From NCBI GenBank assembly GCA_045616445.1, contig JAZLGR010000003.1:1-64000 (forward strand): 64,000 nucleotides of DNA, read 5' to 3'. Both the position numbers and the translations under genes were made by a program. This DNA comes from Fimousia sp045616445 (GTDB lineage Bacteria; Bacillota; Clostridia; Lachnospirales; Lachnospiraceae). The notes beneath the pieces were generated by a model. The model had not been told where the DNA came from. It ran no database searches and saw only the letters and a list, made by a program, of their open reading frames with translations. Positions 52,726 through 60,282 of this stretch are shown piece after piece (position 1 is the stretch's first letter; each line of letters starts with the position of its first letter).

Positions 52726-53447
52726 TGAAGGTAAAAAGACAGAAGATGACCAATGCAGGATGTGGAGGACGAACCAATCAGGACTGGGTCTGGTGCCAGT
52801 ATAATACTTATCGCGGGGAACTGATTATTCTGGCGGTGGTTTGTGATGGTGTCGGAGGGAGTACAGATGGCGTGATGGCCAGCAGAAGTGTGGTGGATCA
52901 TGTCATTGGAGGTTTTTGGGCCCATCTGAATGAGTATGAGAAGGAGAAGAAGAGCGGGCAGGAGCTGTTTGAGAAGCTGACAGGGGTGCTTTGTCATGCC
53001 AATCATCAGATTTATGAGAAAAGCCGAAAGAGAAGCTGTTCCACAGGCACAACGGCCAGTGTGTTCTTTCTGCTGGGCAAGCGGTATCACATTTTGAATG
53101 TGGGAGACAGCAGAGTGTACTGGACCAACGGAAACAGCATGTACCGTACCAAAGACCAGACGCTTTATGAGGCGAAGCTTCGCAATAAAGAGAAGCCGTT
53201 AGAGAAGGATTCCCATGTGCTGATGCAGAGCGTGGGCAGCCAGCAGTATCTGAAACCGGATTATTATGGCGGTGAGGTGAAGGGAGATCTGTCGGTATTG
53301 ATGATGACCGATGGAGCCTACCGAAATTTTAATCAGAAGGAGATCTATCAGTACTGTTTGAACGGGAATGTGCAGGAACTGAAAAAACAGGCAATCAGAC
53401 GAAAGGAACAGGATAATCTGTCCTGTATCTGGCTTTCCATATCCTGA
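52725..53447 (+). CDS. PP2C-family serine/threonine phosphatase
   Basis: A 240-residue PPM-type phosphatase. The metal ligands are in CDGVGGSTDG near residue 42, GDSRVYW near 127, TDGAYRN near 193 and QDNLS near 230. The start at 52725 shares a base with the preceding stop. It would oppose the kinase gene downstream. Confidence 0.88.
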   Translation: MKVKRQKMTNAGCGGRTNQDWVWCQYNTYRGELIILAVVCDGVGGSTDGVMASRSVVDHVIGGFWAHLNEYEKEKKSGQELFEKLTGVLCHANHQIYEKSRKRSCSTGTTASVFFLLGKRYHILNVGDSRVYWTNGNSMYRTKDQTLYEAKLRNKEKPLEKDSHVLMQSVGSQQYLKPDYYGGEVKGDLSVLMMTDGAYRNFNQKEIYQYCLNGNVQELKKQAIRRKEQDNLSCIWLSIS

Positions 53448-53502
53448 TAGGTGGGAATGAACAGATTGTTTGTGAAAAAGCGTTTTTGAGGAGGAGTGTA
53501 AG

Positions 53503-54297
53503 ATGGAAGAAGGAAAAAGAAAGAGAGTGCCTATTGGGAAGGGCAAATCTGGACATGTATACATGGAGTGGTCAGAGGATGGCAGTAAGAAGTGGGTAAT
53601 CAAGAAGTCAAGGGAATATCCAGCCAATGAGATGACGATGTTGTTCCTGCTTCATGACTATGAAGTGCCTGCCTTTCTGGGATTGGGCGTTGATGATGAC
53701 GAAAACTGGGAGCTTCGCATGAGCTATCTGCCAGGTACTACGCTGCAGGAGATAATAGAGATTGGACAGAAAAGCTGGCAGGAACGACTGGAGATTCTTC
53801 ATAATCTGGCGTTGGTTTTAGAACGCATTAAGCGTAACTTTCCCACACGGGTATTCCTGGATCTGAAGCCGTCGAATATCATGGTGGATAAGGATCATCA
53901 TGTGCATATCATCGACCTTGAGCAGGTGATGGAAGCAGGAAGAGTTGAAGAGTATTGTGCGACGGCAACCTATATTCCACCGGAAGTGGTGATCAGATCA
54001 GAGGTACTGCCCAACAGTGATATCTATAACTTAGGAAGGGTCTTTGAGGAGACAGACCGGGAGGTGCACCTGCTCTTTCGATTTCTAGTGGTGCGTGGTT
54101 GCTTAAGATTCCAGCCATTTCGCAGATTTAGCATGAAAAAAGTGGTTCGAAGAATCACCCTCTACGAGAAGGTGTATCGCCTTTGGAAGAGGATTGCGGG
54201 CAGTTCCCGCCAATTTGCCAGGTGGAGCATAGATTTTATGGTTTGTGTTTGTATTCTTTTCGCAGGATATGGTATAATTAAATTTACTGTAGGATGA
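53503..54297 (+). CDS. Membrane-anchored serine/threonine protein kinase
   Basis: A 264-residue Hanks-type kinase. The glycine loop GKGKSGHVY starts near residue 10, the lysine is in WVIKKS near 30, the catalytic loop reads LDLKPSN near 121 (no HRD histidine) and the metal Asp is in IDLEQV near 137. The C-terminal ~20 residues are a membrane segment, with no extracellular sensor domain. AGGAGG precedes the ATG. The DFG and HRD motifs are degenerate but keep D and N, so activity is likely. Confidence 0.85.
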   Translation: MEEGKRKRVPIGKGKSGHVYMEWSEDGSKKWVIKKSREYPANEMTMLFLLHDYEVPAFLGLGVDDDENWELRMSYLPGTTLQEIIEIGQKSWQERLEILHNLALVLERIKRNFPTRVFLDLKPSNIMVDKDHHVHIIDLEQVMEAGRVEEYCATATYIPPEVVIRSEVLPNSDIYNLGRVFEETDREVHLLFRFLVVRGCLRFQPFRRFSMKKVVRRITLYEKVYRLWKRIAGSSRQFARWSIDFMVCVCILFAGYGIIKFTVG

Positions 54298-54320
54298 AAT
54301 ATTACTAGAGAATACTAGTA
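54249..54320 (+). promoter_or_regulatory. Promoter and inverted repeat upstream of the S1-aroC operon
   Basis: TTGTAT (54249-54254), an 18-bp spacer and TATAAT (54273-54278) lie in the end of the kinase gene. Downstream, at 54303-54320, TACTAG-AGAATA-CTAGTA is an inverted repeat whose half sites resemble E. coli TrpR operator halves, though with a 6-nt rather than 4-nt centre. Its role is unproven. Confidence 0.5.
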
Positions 54321-54351
54321 CATAATGATTTTTTAAGAGGAGAATATAACA

Positions 54352-54987
54352 ATGGCAGAATTAAACAAACAGGAAGCATGGGAAAACTTAGAAACACTCT
54401 ATGAAGAAGGTGCAGTACTTGATTTAAGAGTAGAAGGAATCGTGAACGCAGGTGTCATCGTATATCCAGAAGGCATTCGTGGATTCATTCCTGTTTCCCA
54501 GTTAGCTACTAGATATGTAGAAGATACCAATGTTTATTTACATAAGATGGTTCAGGCTAAGATCATTGACTTAGACGAAGCACAGAACCGTCTCGTTCTT
54601 TCTGTTCGTGAAGTAGAACAGATGAAGAGAGCACAGGCAAGAGCAGAAAAGATCGCTTCCTTTACTGTAGGATCTGTAGTAGAAGGTAAAGTTGACAGCA
54701 TCCAGAAATATGGTGCTTTCATCGATTTAGGTGACAGAATCAACGGTCTTGTACATATTTCCCAGTTTACAGAAAAGAGAATCAAATCTGCTGACGAAGT
54801 TGTAAAAGTTGGCGATGTGATCAAAGTACGTGTCATCAAGAACGAAGATGGCAAGATCAGCTTATCTGCAAAAGGATTCTTAGAAGAAGAACCAGTGGTA
54901 GAGAAAGAACCTGAAATCCGTGAATACAAAGAAGATGGAGAAGCTTCCACAAGCCTTGCTTCTTTGTTAGCTGGCATTACTTTATAG
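54352..54987 (+). CDS. S1 RNA-binding domain protein
   Basis: A 211-residue protein with two S1-type OB domains: about residues 20-90 (VEGIVNAGVIVYPEGIRGFIP) and 105-175 (VEGKVDSIQKYGAFIDLGDR), then an acidic tail. It resembles short S1-like proteins of Firmicutes, not the full six-domain ribosomal protein S1. AAGAGGAG precedes the ATG. It is 9 bp upstream of aroC, so they form an operon. Confidence 0.88.
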   Translation: MAELNKQEAWENLETLYEEGAVLDLRVEGIVNAGVIVYPEGIRGFIPVSQLATRYVEDTNVYLHKMVQAKIIDLDEAQNRLVLSVREVEQMKRAQARAEKIASFTVGSVVEGKVDSIQKYGAFIDLGDRINGLVHISQFTEKRIKSADEVVKVGDVIKVRVIKNEDGKISLSAKGFLEEEPVVEKEPEIREYKEDGEASTSLASLLAGITL

Positions 54988-54996
54988 GAGACAGCT

Positions 54997-56100
54997 ATGG
55001 CAGGATCAGGAATCGGTAATATCTTTCGCATTACCACATGGGGAGAAACCCATGGAAGAGGTGTGGGGGTCGTTGTGGACGGCGTACCTGCAGGTCTTGA
55101 ACTTTGTGAAGAAGACATTCAGAAATATTTAAATAGAAGAAAACCGGGACAGTCTAAGTTTGTGACAGCCCGTAAGGAAAGTGATCTGGTTGAGATTTAT
55201 TCAGGTGTATTTGAAGGAAAGACAACCGGAACACCAATTTCCCTTGCAGTTATGAATACCAATCAGCGCTCCAAGGATTATAGTGCATTGATGGACATCT
55301 ATCGTCCAGGTCATGCGGACTATACCTTTGATATGAAGTACGGTTTTCGTGACTATCGTGGTGGCGGACGTTCCTCCGGACGTGAAACCATTGGCCGTGT
55401 GGCAGCAGGTGCCATCGCAGCCAAAATCTTAAAACAGATGGGAATCGAGATTCTCACCTATTCCAAAGCAATCGGTGGTATTGCCATCGATATGGATCGA
55501 TTTGATGTGAATGAGATCAATCAGAATCCATTCTATATGCCAGATGCTCAGGCAGCCAAAGAAGTGGAAGCCCACGCAACCAGGATGATCGAGGAGATCA
55601 ACTCCATCGGTGGTATCGTGGAATGTCGTGTGAATGGTCTTCCAGCCGGCCTTGGTGATCCGGTATTTGAGAAAATCTCTGCCAATCTGGGAAAAGCCAT
55701 GTTATCCATCGGAGCAACCAAGGGATTTGAGATCGGAGATGGATTCGCAGTGGCAGATTCCAACGGAGCAGAGAACAATGACAATTTCTACATGGACGAA
55801 GAAGGAAAAATCGCGAAGAGAACCAACCACTCCGGCGGTACCTTAGGCGGAATGACAGATGGCAGCGAGCTGGTATTTCGAACAGCATTCAAGCCAACCC
55901 CATCCATTGCCCGTCCACAGGAAACTGTTGATACAGCAAAGAAGGACCGTGTCATTGAAATCAAGGGTCGACATGATCCGATTATTGTGCCTAGAGCCGT
56001 TGTTGTTGTGGAAGCCATGGCAGCATGCACAATTTTAGATGCTCTTCTTATGAATATGACCGCAAGACTGGATAAAATCATTGATTTTTATGGAAAATAA
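54997..56100 (+). CDS. aroC: Chorismate synthase
   Basis: A 367-residue FMN-dependent enzyme, the last step to chorismate. The motifs GETHGRGVG near residue 14, YRGGGRSSGRET near 122 and RPQETVDT near 304 (with the conserved arginine) are present. It is in operon with the S1 protein and lies upstream of tgt. This is the third aromatic-pathway gene in the window, but not linked to the others on the map. Confidence 0.96.
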   Translation: MAGSGIGNIFRITTWGETHGRGVGVVVDGVPAGLELCEEDIQKYLNRRKPGQSKFVTARKESDLVEIYSGVFEGKTTGTPISLAVMNTNQRSKDYSALMDIYRPGHADYTFDMKYGFRDYRGGGRSSGRETIGRVAAGAIAAKILKQMGIEILTYSKAIGGIAIDMDRFDVNEINQNPFYMPDAQAAKEVEAHATRMIEEINSIGGIVECRVNGLPAGLGDPVFEKISANLGKAMLSIGATKGFEIGDGFAVADSNGAENNDNFYMDEEGKIAKRTNHSGGTLGGMTDGSELVFRTAFKPTPSIARPQETVDTAKKDRVIEIKGRHDPIIVPRAVVVVEAMAACTILDALLMNMTARLDKIIDFYGK

Positions 56101-56151
56101 GATATAATCAGTTCTTGTGATAAATATAAGAAAGAATGACAGGTACTATAT

Positions 56152-57288
56152 ATGTATGAATTATTAAAAAAAGATGGGAAAGCAAAGCGTGGACGTCTTC
56201 ATACAGTGCATGGAACCATTGAGACACCGGTTTTCATGAATGTTGGGACAGTTGGAGCGATCAAAGGGGCAGTCAGCACCGATGATTTGAAAGATATCCA
56301 TTGCCAGGTTCAGCTTTCTAATACGTATCATCTTCATGTAAGAACAGGGGATACATTGATCAAGCAGTTTGGCGGTCTTCATAAATTTATGGTCTGGGAC
56401 AGACCAATTCTCACTGATTCCGGCGGATTCCAGGTATTTTCTCTGGCTGGACTTCGTAAGATCAAGGAAGAAGGGGTGTATTTTCAGTCCCATATCGACG
56501 GACACAAGATTTTCATGGGTCCGGAAGAAAGTATGCAGATTCAGTCCAACTTAGGATCCACCATTGCTATGGCCTTTGACGAATGTCCACCGGCCCTTGC
56601 CGAGAGAGAATATATCCAGAATTCAGTGGACCGTACAACCAGATGGTTAGAACGCTGTAAAGTGGAGATGGATCGTCTGAACAGTTTAGAAGATACAGTA
56701 AATCCACACCAGATGCTCTTTGGCATCAATCAGGGTGGCGTAATCGATGATATTCGTATCGAGCATGCGAAAACCATCGCAAAGATGGATTTGGATGGCT
56801 ATGCCGTTGGCGGGCTTGCCGTTGGGGAAAGCCACGAGGAGATGTATCATATTTTAGATGTCACAGTTCCTCATCTTCCAGAGGACAAACCAACCTACTT
56901 AATGGGTGTTGGTACTCCGGAGAATATCTTAGAAGCAGTTGATCGAGGCGTAGATTTCTTTGACTGTGTATATCCAAGTCGTAATGGACGACATGGACAT
57001 GTATACACAGATGAAGGCAAACTGAATATGTTTAATAAGAAGTGGGAGATGGATCCAAGACCGATCATGGAAGGATGCGACTGTCCTGCATGCCGTTCTT
57101 ACAGCCGTGCTTATATCCGACACTTATTAAAAGCAAAGGAAATGCTTGGAATGCGTCTTTGTGTATTGCATAATTTACATTTTTATAATAAAATGATGGA
57201 GGAAATCCGAGAAGCCATTGATCAGGGCTGCTATCAGGAATATAAACAGAAAAAACTGGAAGGATTTCAGAAAAATAATAAAAAATAA
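56152..57288 (+). CDS. tgt: Queuine tRNA-ribosyltransferase
   Basis: A 378-residue TIM-barrel enzyme that exchanges the wobble guanine with a queuosine precursor. The nucleophile motif LTDSGGFQV near residue 87, the GGLAVGE loop near 222 and the zinc site CDCPAC near 308 are present. It is the first gene of tgt-yajC, 29 bp from yajC, a conserved pairing. Confidence 0.95.
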   Translation: MYELLKKDGKAKRGRLHTVHGTIETPVFMNVGTVGAIKGAVSTDDLKDIHCQVQLSNTYHLHVRTGDTLIKQFGGLHKFMVWDRPILTDSGGFQVFSLAGLRKIKEEGVYFQSHIDGHKIFMGPEESMQIQSNLGSTIAMAFDECPPALAEREYIQNSVDRTTRWLERCKVEMDRLNSLEDTVNPHQMLFGINQGGVIDDIRIEHAKTIAKMDLDGYAVGGLAVGESHEEMYHILDVTVPHLPEDKPTYLMGVGTPENILEAVDRGVDFFDCVYPSRNGRHGHVYTDEGKLNMFNKKWEMDPRPIMEGCDCPACRSYSRAYIRHLLKAKEMLGMRLCVLHNLHFYNKMMEEIREAIDQGCYQEYKQKKLEGFQKNNKK

Positions 57289-57316
57289 TTGTATTATATA
57301 ATGATGGAGGAACAAC

Positions 57317-57598
57317 ATGAACGAAACAATCACAACAATTGTCATGCTCGTTTTCTTTGTGGGAATTATGTATTTCTTTATTATCAAACCACAGAGAAAA
57401 GCTGAAGCAGAAAAGAAAGAAATGCTCGCTACTTTAAAAGTTGGTGACAGTGTAAAAACTGCTGGCGGTTTTTATGGTGTAATCTTAGGTATCGAAGGTG
57501 ACGTTGCAATCCTTGAATTTGGTAACGACAGACACTGCCGTATCCCAATGGATATCAACTACATCGAAGAAGTAGACCGTGAAGAAGTAGAAGAATAA
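57317..57598 (+). CDS. yajC: Preprotein translocase subunit YajC
   Basis: A 93-residue protein with one membrane segment (about 7-27) and the KPQRKAEAEKKEM motif after it. It assists the SecDF complex. ATGGAGG is 10 bp before the start. secDF is 2.7 kb downstream, separated here by a PHP gene and the SCIFF locus. Confidence 0.94.
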   Translation: MNETITTIVMLVFFVGIMYFFIIKPQRKAEAEKKEMLATLKVGDSVKTAGGFYGVILGIEGDVAILEFGNDRHCRIPMDINYIEEVDREEVEE

Positions 57599-57633
57599 TT
57601 CTGTTTTTGACATTTTGTTTTCAGAATGCAATC

Positions 57634-57664
57634 AGACCCGGCAGGTTTCTGCCGGGTCTTTTTT
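57634..57664 (+). terminator. Terminator after yajC
   Basis: AGACCCGGCAG-GTTT-CTGCCGGGTCT followed by TTTTT. Confidence 0.93.
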
Positions 57665-57689
57665 GTAATACATATATTGCTTAAATCTA

Positions 57690-58532
57690 TTATTTTTTGC
57701 GAAGCTCCAGGGGCTCAATCAGGCTTTCGTGTACTTTTAGTCCGCCGCGGCCAATACCTAAAGAGATATCCGGTTTGTTGCTGCCGTGGAAATCGGAGCC
57801 GCCGGTGATTGCAAGATCATAACGGTGGGCAAGCTCCTTAAGAACGAGACTCTGTCCCACATAGTTGTTGGAGTGGTAGCACTCGATGCCGTCAAGGCCT
57901 GCATTCTTTAGTTCCTCAATCATGGTAACTAACTGTGCTTTGGAAAGCTTGTATTCATATGGATGGGCAAGGACTGCCACGCCGCCTGCCTGATGGATAT
58001 AGGTGATGGCATCCTCCGGACGGATCTTGGAGCGGGGAATATAATACTTCTTTCCGTCGCCTAAATATTTGTCAAATGCTTCGTTCTTCGTTTTGCAGAT
58101 GCCTTCATCCACCAGGACCCGTGCAAAGTGGGCACGGGTGATCACGGAATCCGGATTGCCGTGCTTTAATTTCTCCCACGTGATTGGGAATCCATCTCTG
58201 ACAAATGCATCTAACATCTTCTGGTTGCGTCCTCCACGGTTTTCCCTGAGATCTTCTAAAGTTTTTAAGAAGGTTTCGTCGGTATAATCAAGGAAAAATC
58301 CAAGCATATGCACTTCCTTTCCCATGGAATGGCAGGAAATCTCGATGCCCGGGATGACACGGATGCCGCATCTGTCTGCAGCTGTCATGGCTTCCTCTAC
58401 GCCAGCAATGGTATCGTGGTCTGTTAAAGCGATGGCACTAAGGCCTGCCTGGGCTGCAGTTTCTACCACCTCTGTCGGAGTTAAGGTGCCGTCAGAAGCA
58501 GTGGAATGTGTATGTAAATCAATAAAGCTCAT
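57690..58532 (-). CDS. PHP-domain phosphatase (YciV/TrpH-like, 3',5'-nucleoside bisphosphate phosphatase)
   Basis: A 280-residue PHP-fold enzyme. The metal motif DLHTHSTASDG starts near residue 4, ALTDHDT near 34, and the C-terminal GSDFHG near 255. Related proteins hydrolyse 3',5'-nucleoside bisphosphates or act as short-RNA exonucleases. AAAGGA lies upstream of the ATG at 58532; a TTG three codons upstream is an alternative. It is on the opposite strand to its neighbours, inserted between yajC and the SCIFF gene. Confidence 0.87.
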   Translation of the reverse strand: MSFIDLHTHSTASDGTLTPTEVVETAAQAGLSAIALTDHDTIAGVEEAMTAADRCGIRVIPGIEISCHSMGKEVHMLGFFLDYTDETFLKTLEDLRENRGGRNQKMLDAFVRDGFPITWEKLKHGNPDSVITRAHFARVLVDEGICKTKNEAFDKYLGDGKKYYIPRSKIRPEDAITYIHQAGGVAVLAHPYEYKLSKAQLVTMIEELKNAGLDGIECYHSNNYVGQSLVLKELAHRYDLAITGGSDFHGSNKPDISLGIGRGGLKVHESLIEPLELRKK

Positions 58533-58688
58533 GTGTAACAATTCCTTTCATAGAGATATATCAAGTGTAGCATAGACATTCATAAAATCCAAATGAAAAC
58601 CAGTTGAAAAACCACTTTCCATGGTAAATAAACTGTGATATAATGTTATAAGCTTTATTCTGACAATTAATATAAGGAGGAGTTCATG

Positions 58689-58829
58689 ATGAAACATATC
58701 AAGACTTTAACAACAAAAACATTAAAGAATACAATGAAAAAAGGTGGATGTGGTGAATGCCAGACATCTTGCCAGTCAGCTTGTAAAACATCCTGTACAG
58801 TAGGTAATCAGAGCTGCGAAAACAAATAA
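58689..58829 (+). CDS. scfA: SCIFF ranthipeptide precursor (six cysteines in forty-five residues)
   Basis: A 46-residue peptide too short for most gene callers. The leader begins MKHIKTLTTKTLKN, and six cysteines follow at residues 21, 24, 28, 32, 36 and 43, interleaved with Thr and Ser. This matches the SCIFF family of Clostridia, where a radical SAM maturase makes thioether bridges between cysteines and threonine side chains. AAGGAGG lies 8 bp before the ATG at 58689 (a second ATG at 58686 is closer). TATAAT is at 58639-58644. The maturase gene is 82 bp downstream. Confidence 0.95.
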   Translation: MKHIKTLTTKTLKNTMKKGGCGECQTSCQSACKTSCTVGNQSCENK

Positions 58830-58860
58830 TTGATAAGATTATACAATTTTAGAACTATCA

Positions 58861-58882
58861 GCGGGAATGCTTGCATTCCCGC
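58861..58882 (+). terminator. Hairpin between the SCIFF precursor and its maturase
   Basis: GCGGGAATGC-TT-GCATTCCCGC is a perfect 10-bp stem without a strong T run. It probably attenuates or stabilises, favouring precursor over maturase. Confidence 0.75.
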
Positions 58883-58911
58883 TTAGTACTGTTAAAGGAG
58901 AATTATAAAGA

Positions 58912-60261
58912 TTGGTACATCAGTATAAAAACAATGGTTACAACATGGTCTTAGACGTATGCAGCGGTTCTGTCCATGTTGTTGATGATTTAAGCTACGA
59001 TGTCATCGCATTATTCGAAGAAAACAGTGAAGATGAAATCGTAAACAAACTTTCTGATTATGATGAAGCAGATGTTCGAGAATGCATTAGTGAAGTCAGA
59101 GAATTAAAAGAAGAAGGTATGCTTTTTACGGAAGACATCTATAAAGATTACATCTTTAACGTCAAACAGAGAAAAACTGTCGTAAAAGCGTTATGTCTTC
59201 ATATTGCCCATGACTGTAACCTTGCCTGCAAGTATTGCTTTGCAGAAGAAGGAGAATATAAAGGACATCGTGCCATGATGTCTGCCGAAATCGGTAAACA
59301 GGCACTTGATTTTCTCGTTGCCAACTCTGGCAATCGTGTGAACTTAGAGGTTGACTTATTTGGTGGGGAACCACTGATGAACTTTGGTGTCATCAAGGAA
59401 ATCGTTGCATACGGTAGAGAATTAGAGAAACATCATAACAAAAAATTCCGTTTCACATTGACAACCAACGGTGTGTTACTGGATGAAGAAGTTATGGAAT
59501 TTGCCAACAAAGAGATGGCCAACGTGGTACTTAGTATCGACGGCCGTAAGGAAGTCCATGACTATATGAGACCTACAAAGAATGGTAAGGGAAGCTATGA
59601 CCTCATCCTTCCTAAATTCAAGAAATTTGCAGAGCTTCGTGGAGATAAGAGCTATTATGTCAGAGGTACCTTCACGAGAAAGAATCTGGATTTCTGTGAA
59701 GATATCAAACATATGGCAGACTGTGGATTTAAGAATCTTTCCATGGAGCCTGTTGTTGGGGAAGATGATACCGAATATGCAATTCGCGAAGAAGACCTTC
59801 CAGTAATCTTTGAACAGTATGATCAGCTGGCAAAAGAAATGATCAAAAGAGAAAAAGAAGGTAACGGATTTACCTTTTTCCATTACATGATCGACTTAAC
59901 AGGCGGTCCTTGTGTAGCAAAGAGACTTTCTGGCTGTGGATCCGGCACAGAATATCTTGCCGTAACACCTTGGGGTGACCTTTATCCATGTCATCAGTTC
60001 GTAGGACAGGAAGACTTCCTTCTTGGTAATGTATACGACGGTGTAAAACGCATGGACATTGTTAATGACTTTAAGGCATGTAATGTGTATACAAAAGAAA
60101 AATGTAGAAACTGTTTTGCACGTTTCTACTGTAGCGGCGGTTGCGCTGCAAACTCTTATCAGTTCCATGGTACATTGAATGACGCATATGATGTGGGATG
60201 TGATTTAGAACGTAAGAGAGTAGAATGCGCCTTAATGATCAAGGCTGCATTGGCGGAGTAG
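58912..60261 (+). CDS. scfB: SCIFF maturase, radical SAM/SPASM enzyme
   Basis: A 449-residue enzyme. A RiPP-recognition-like N-terminus (YNMVLDVCSGSVHVVDD) precedes the radical SAM motif CNLACKYC near residue 101, and a SPASM domain with cysteines in GPCVAK, SGCGSG, LYPCH, CRNCFARFYCSGGC and GCDLERKR (about 330-435). It installs the SCIFF thioether links. The start is TTG at 58912: no ATG fits, AAAGGAG is 11 bp upstream, and the encoded MVHQYKNNGYN is the usual family N-terminus. Confidence 0.94.
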   Translation: MVHQYKNNGYNMVLDVCSGSVHVVDDLSYDVIALFEENSEDEIVNKLSDYDEADVRECISEVRELKEEGMLFTEDIYKDYIFNVKQRKTVVKALCLHIAHDCNLACKYCFAEEGEYKGHRAMMSAEIGKQALDFLVANSGNRVNLEVDLFGGEPLMNFGVIKEIVAYGRELEKHHNKKFRFTLTTNGVLLDEEVMEFANKEMANVVLSIDGRKEVHDYMRPTKNGKGSYDLILPKFKKFAELRGDKSYYVRGTFTRKNLDFCEDIKHMADCGFKNLSMEPVVGEDDTEYAIREEDLPVIFEQYDQLAKEMIKREKEGNGFTFFHYMIDLTGGPCVAKRLSGCGSGTEYLAVTPWGDLYPCHQFVGQEDFLLGNVYDGVKRMDIVNDFKACNVYTKEKCRNCFARFYCSGGCAANSYQFHGTLNDAYDVGCDLERKRVECALMIKAALAE

Positions 60262-60282
60262 AATTAGAAAGGATAGTAAATC

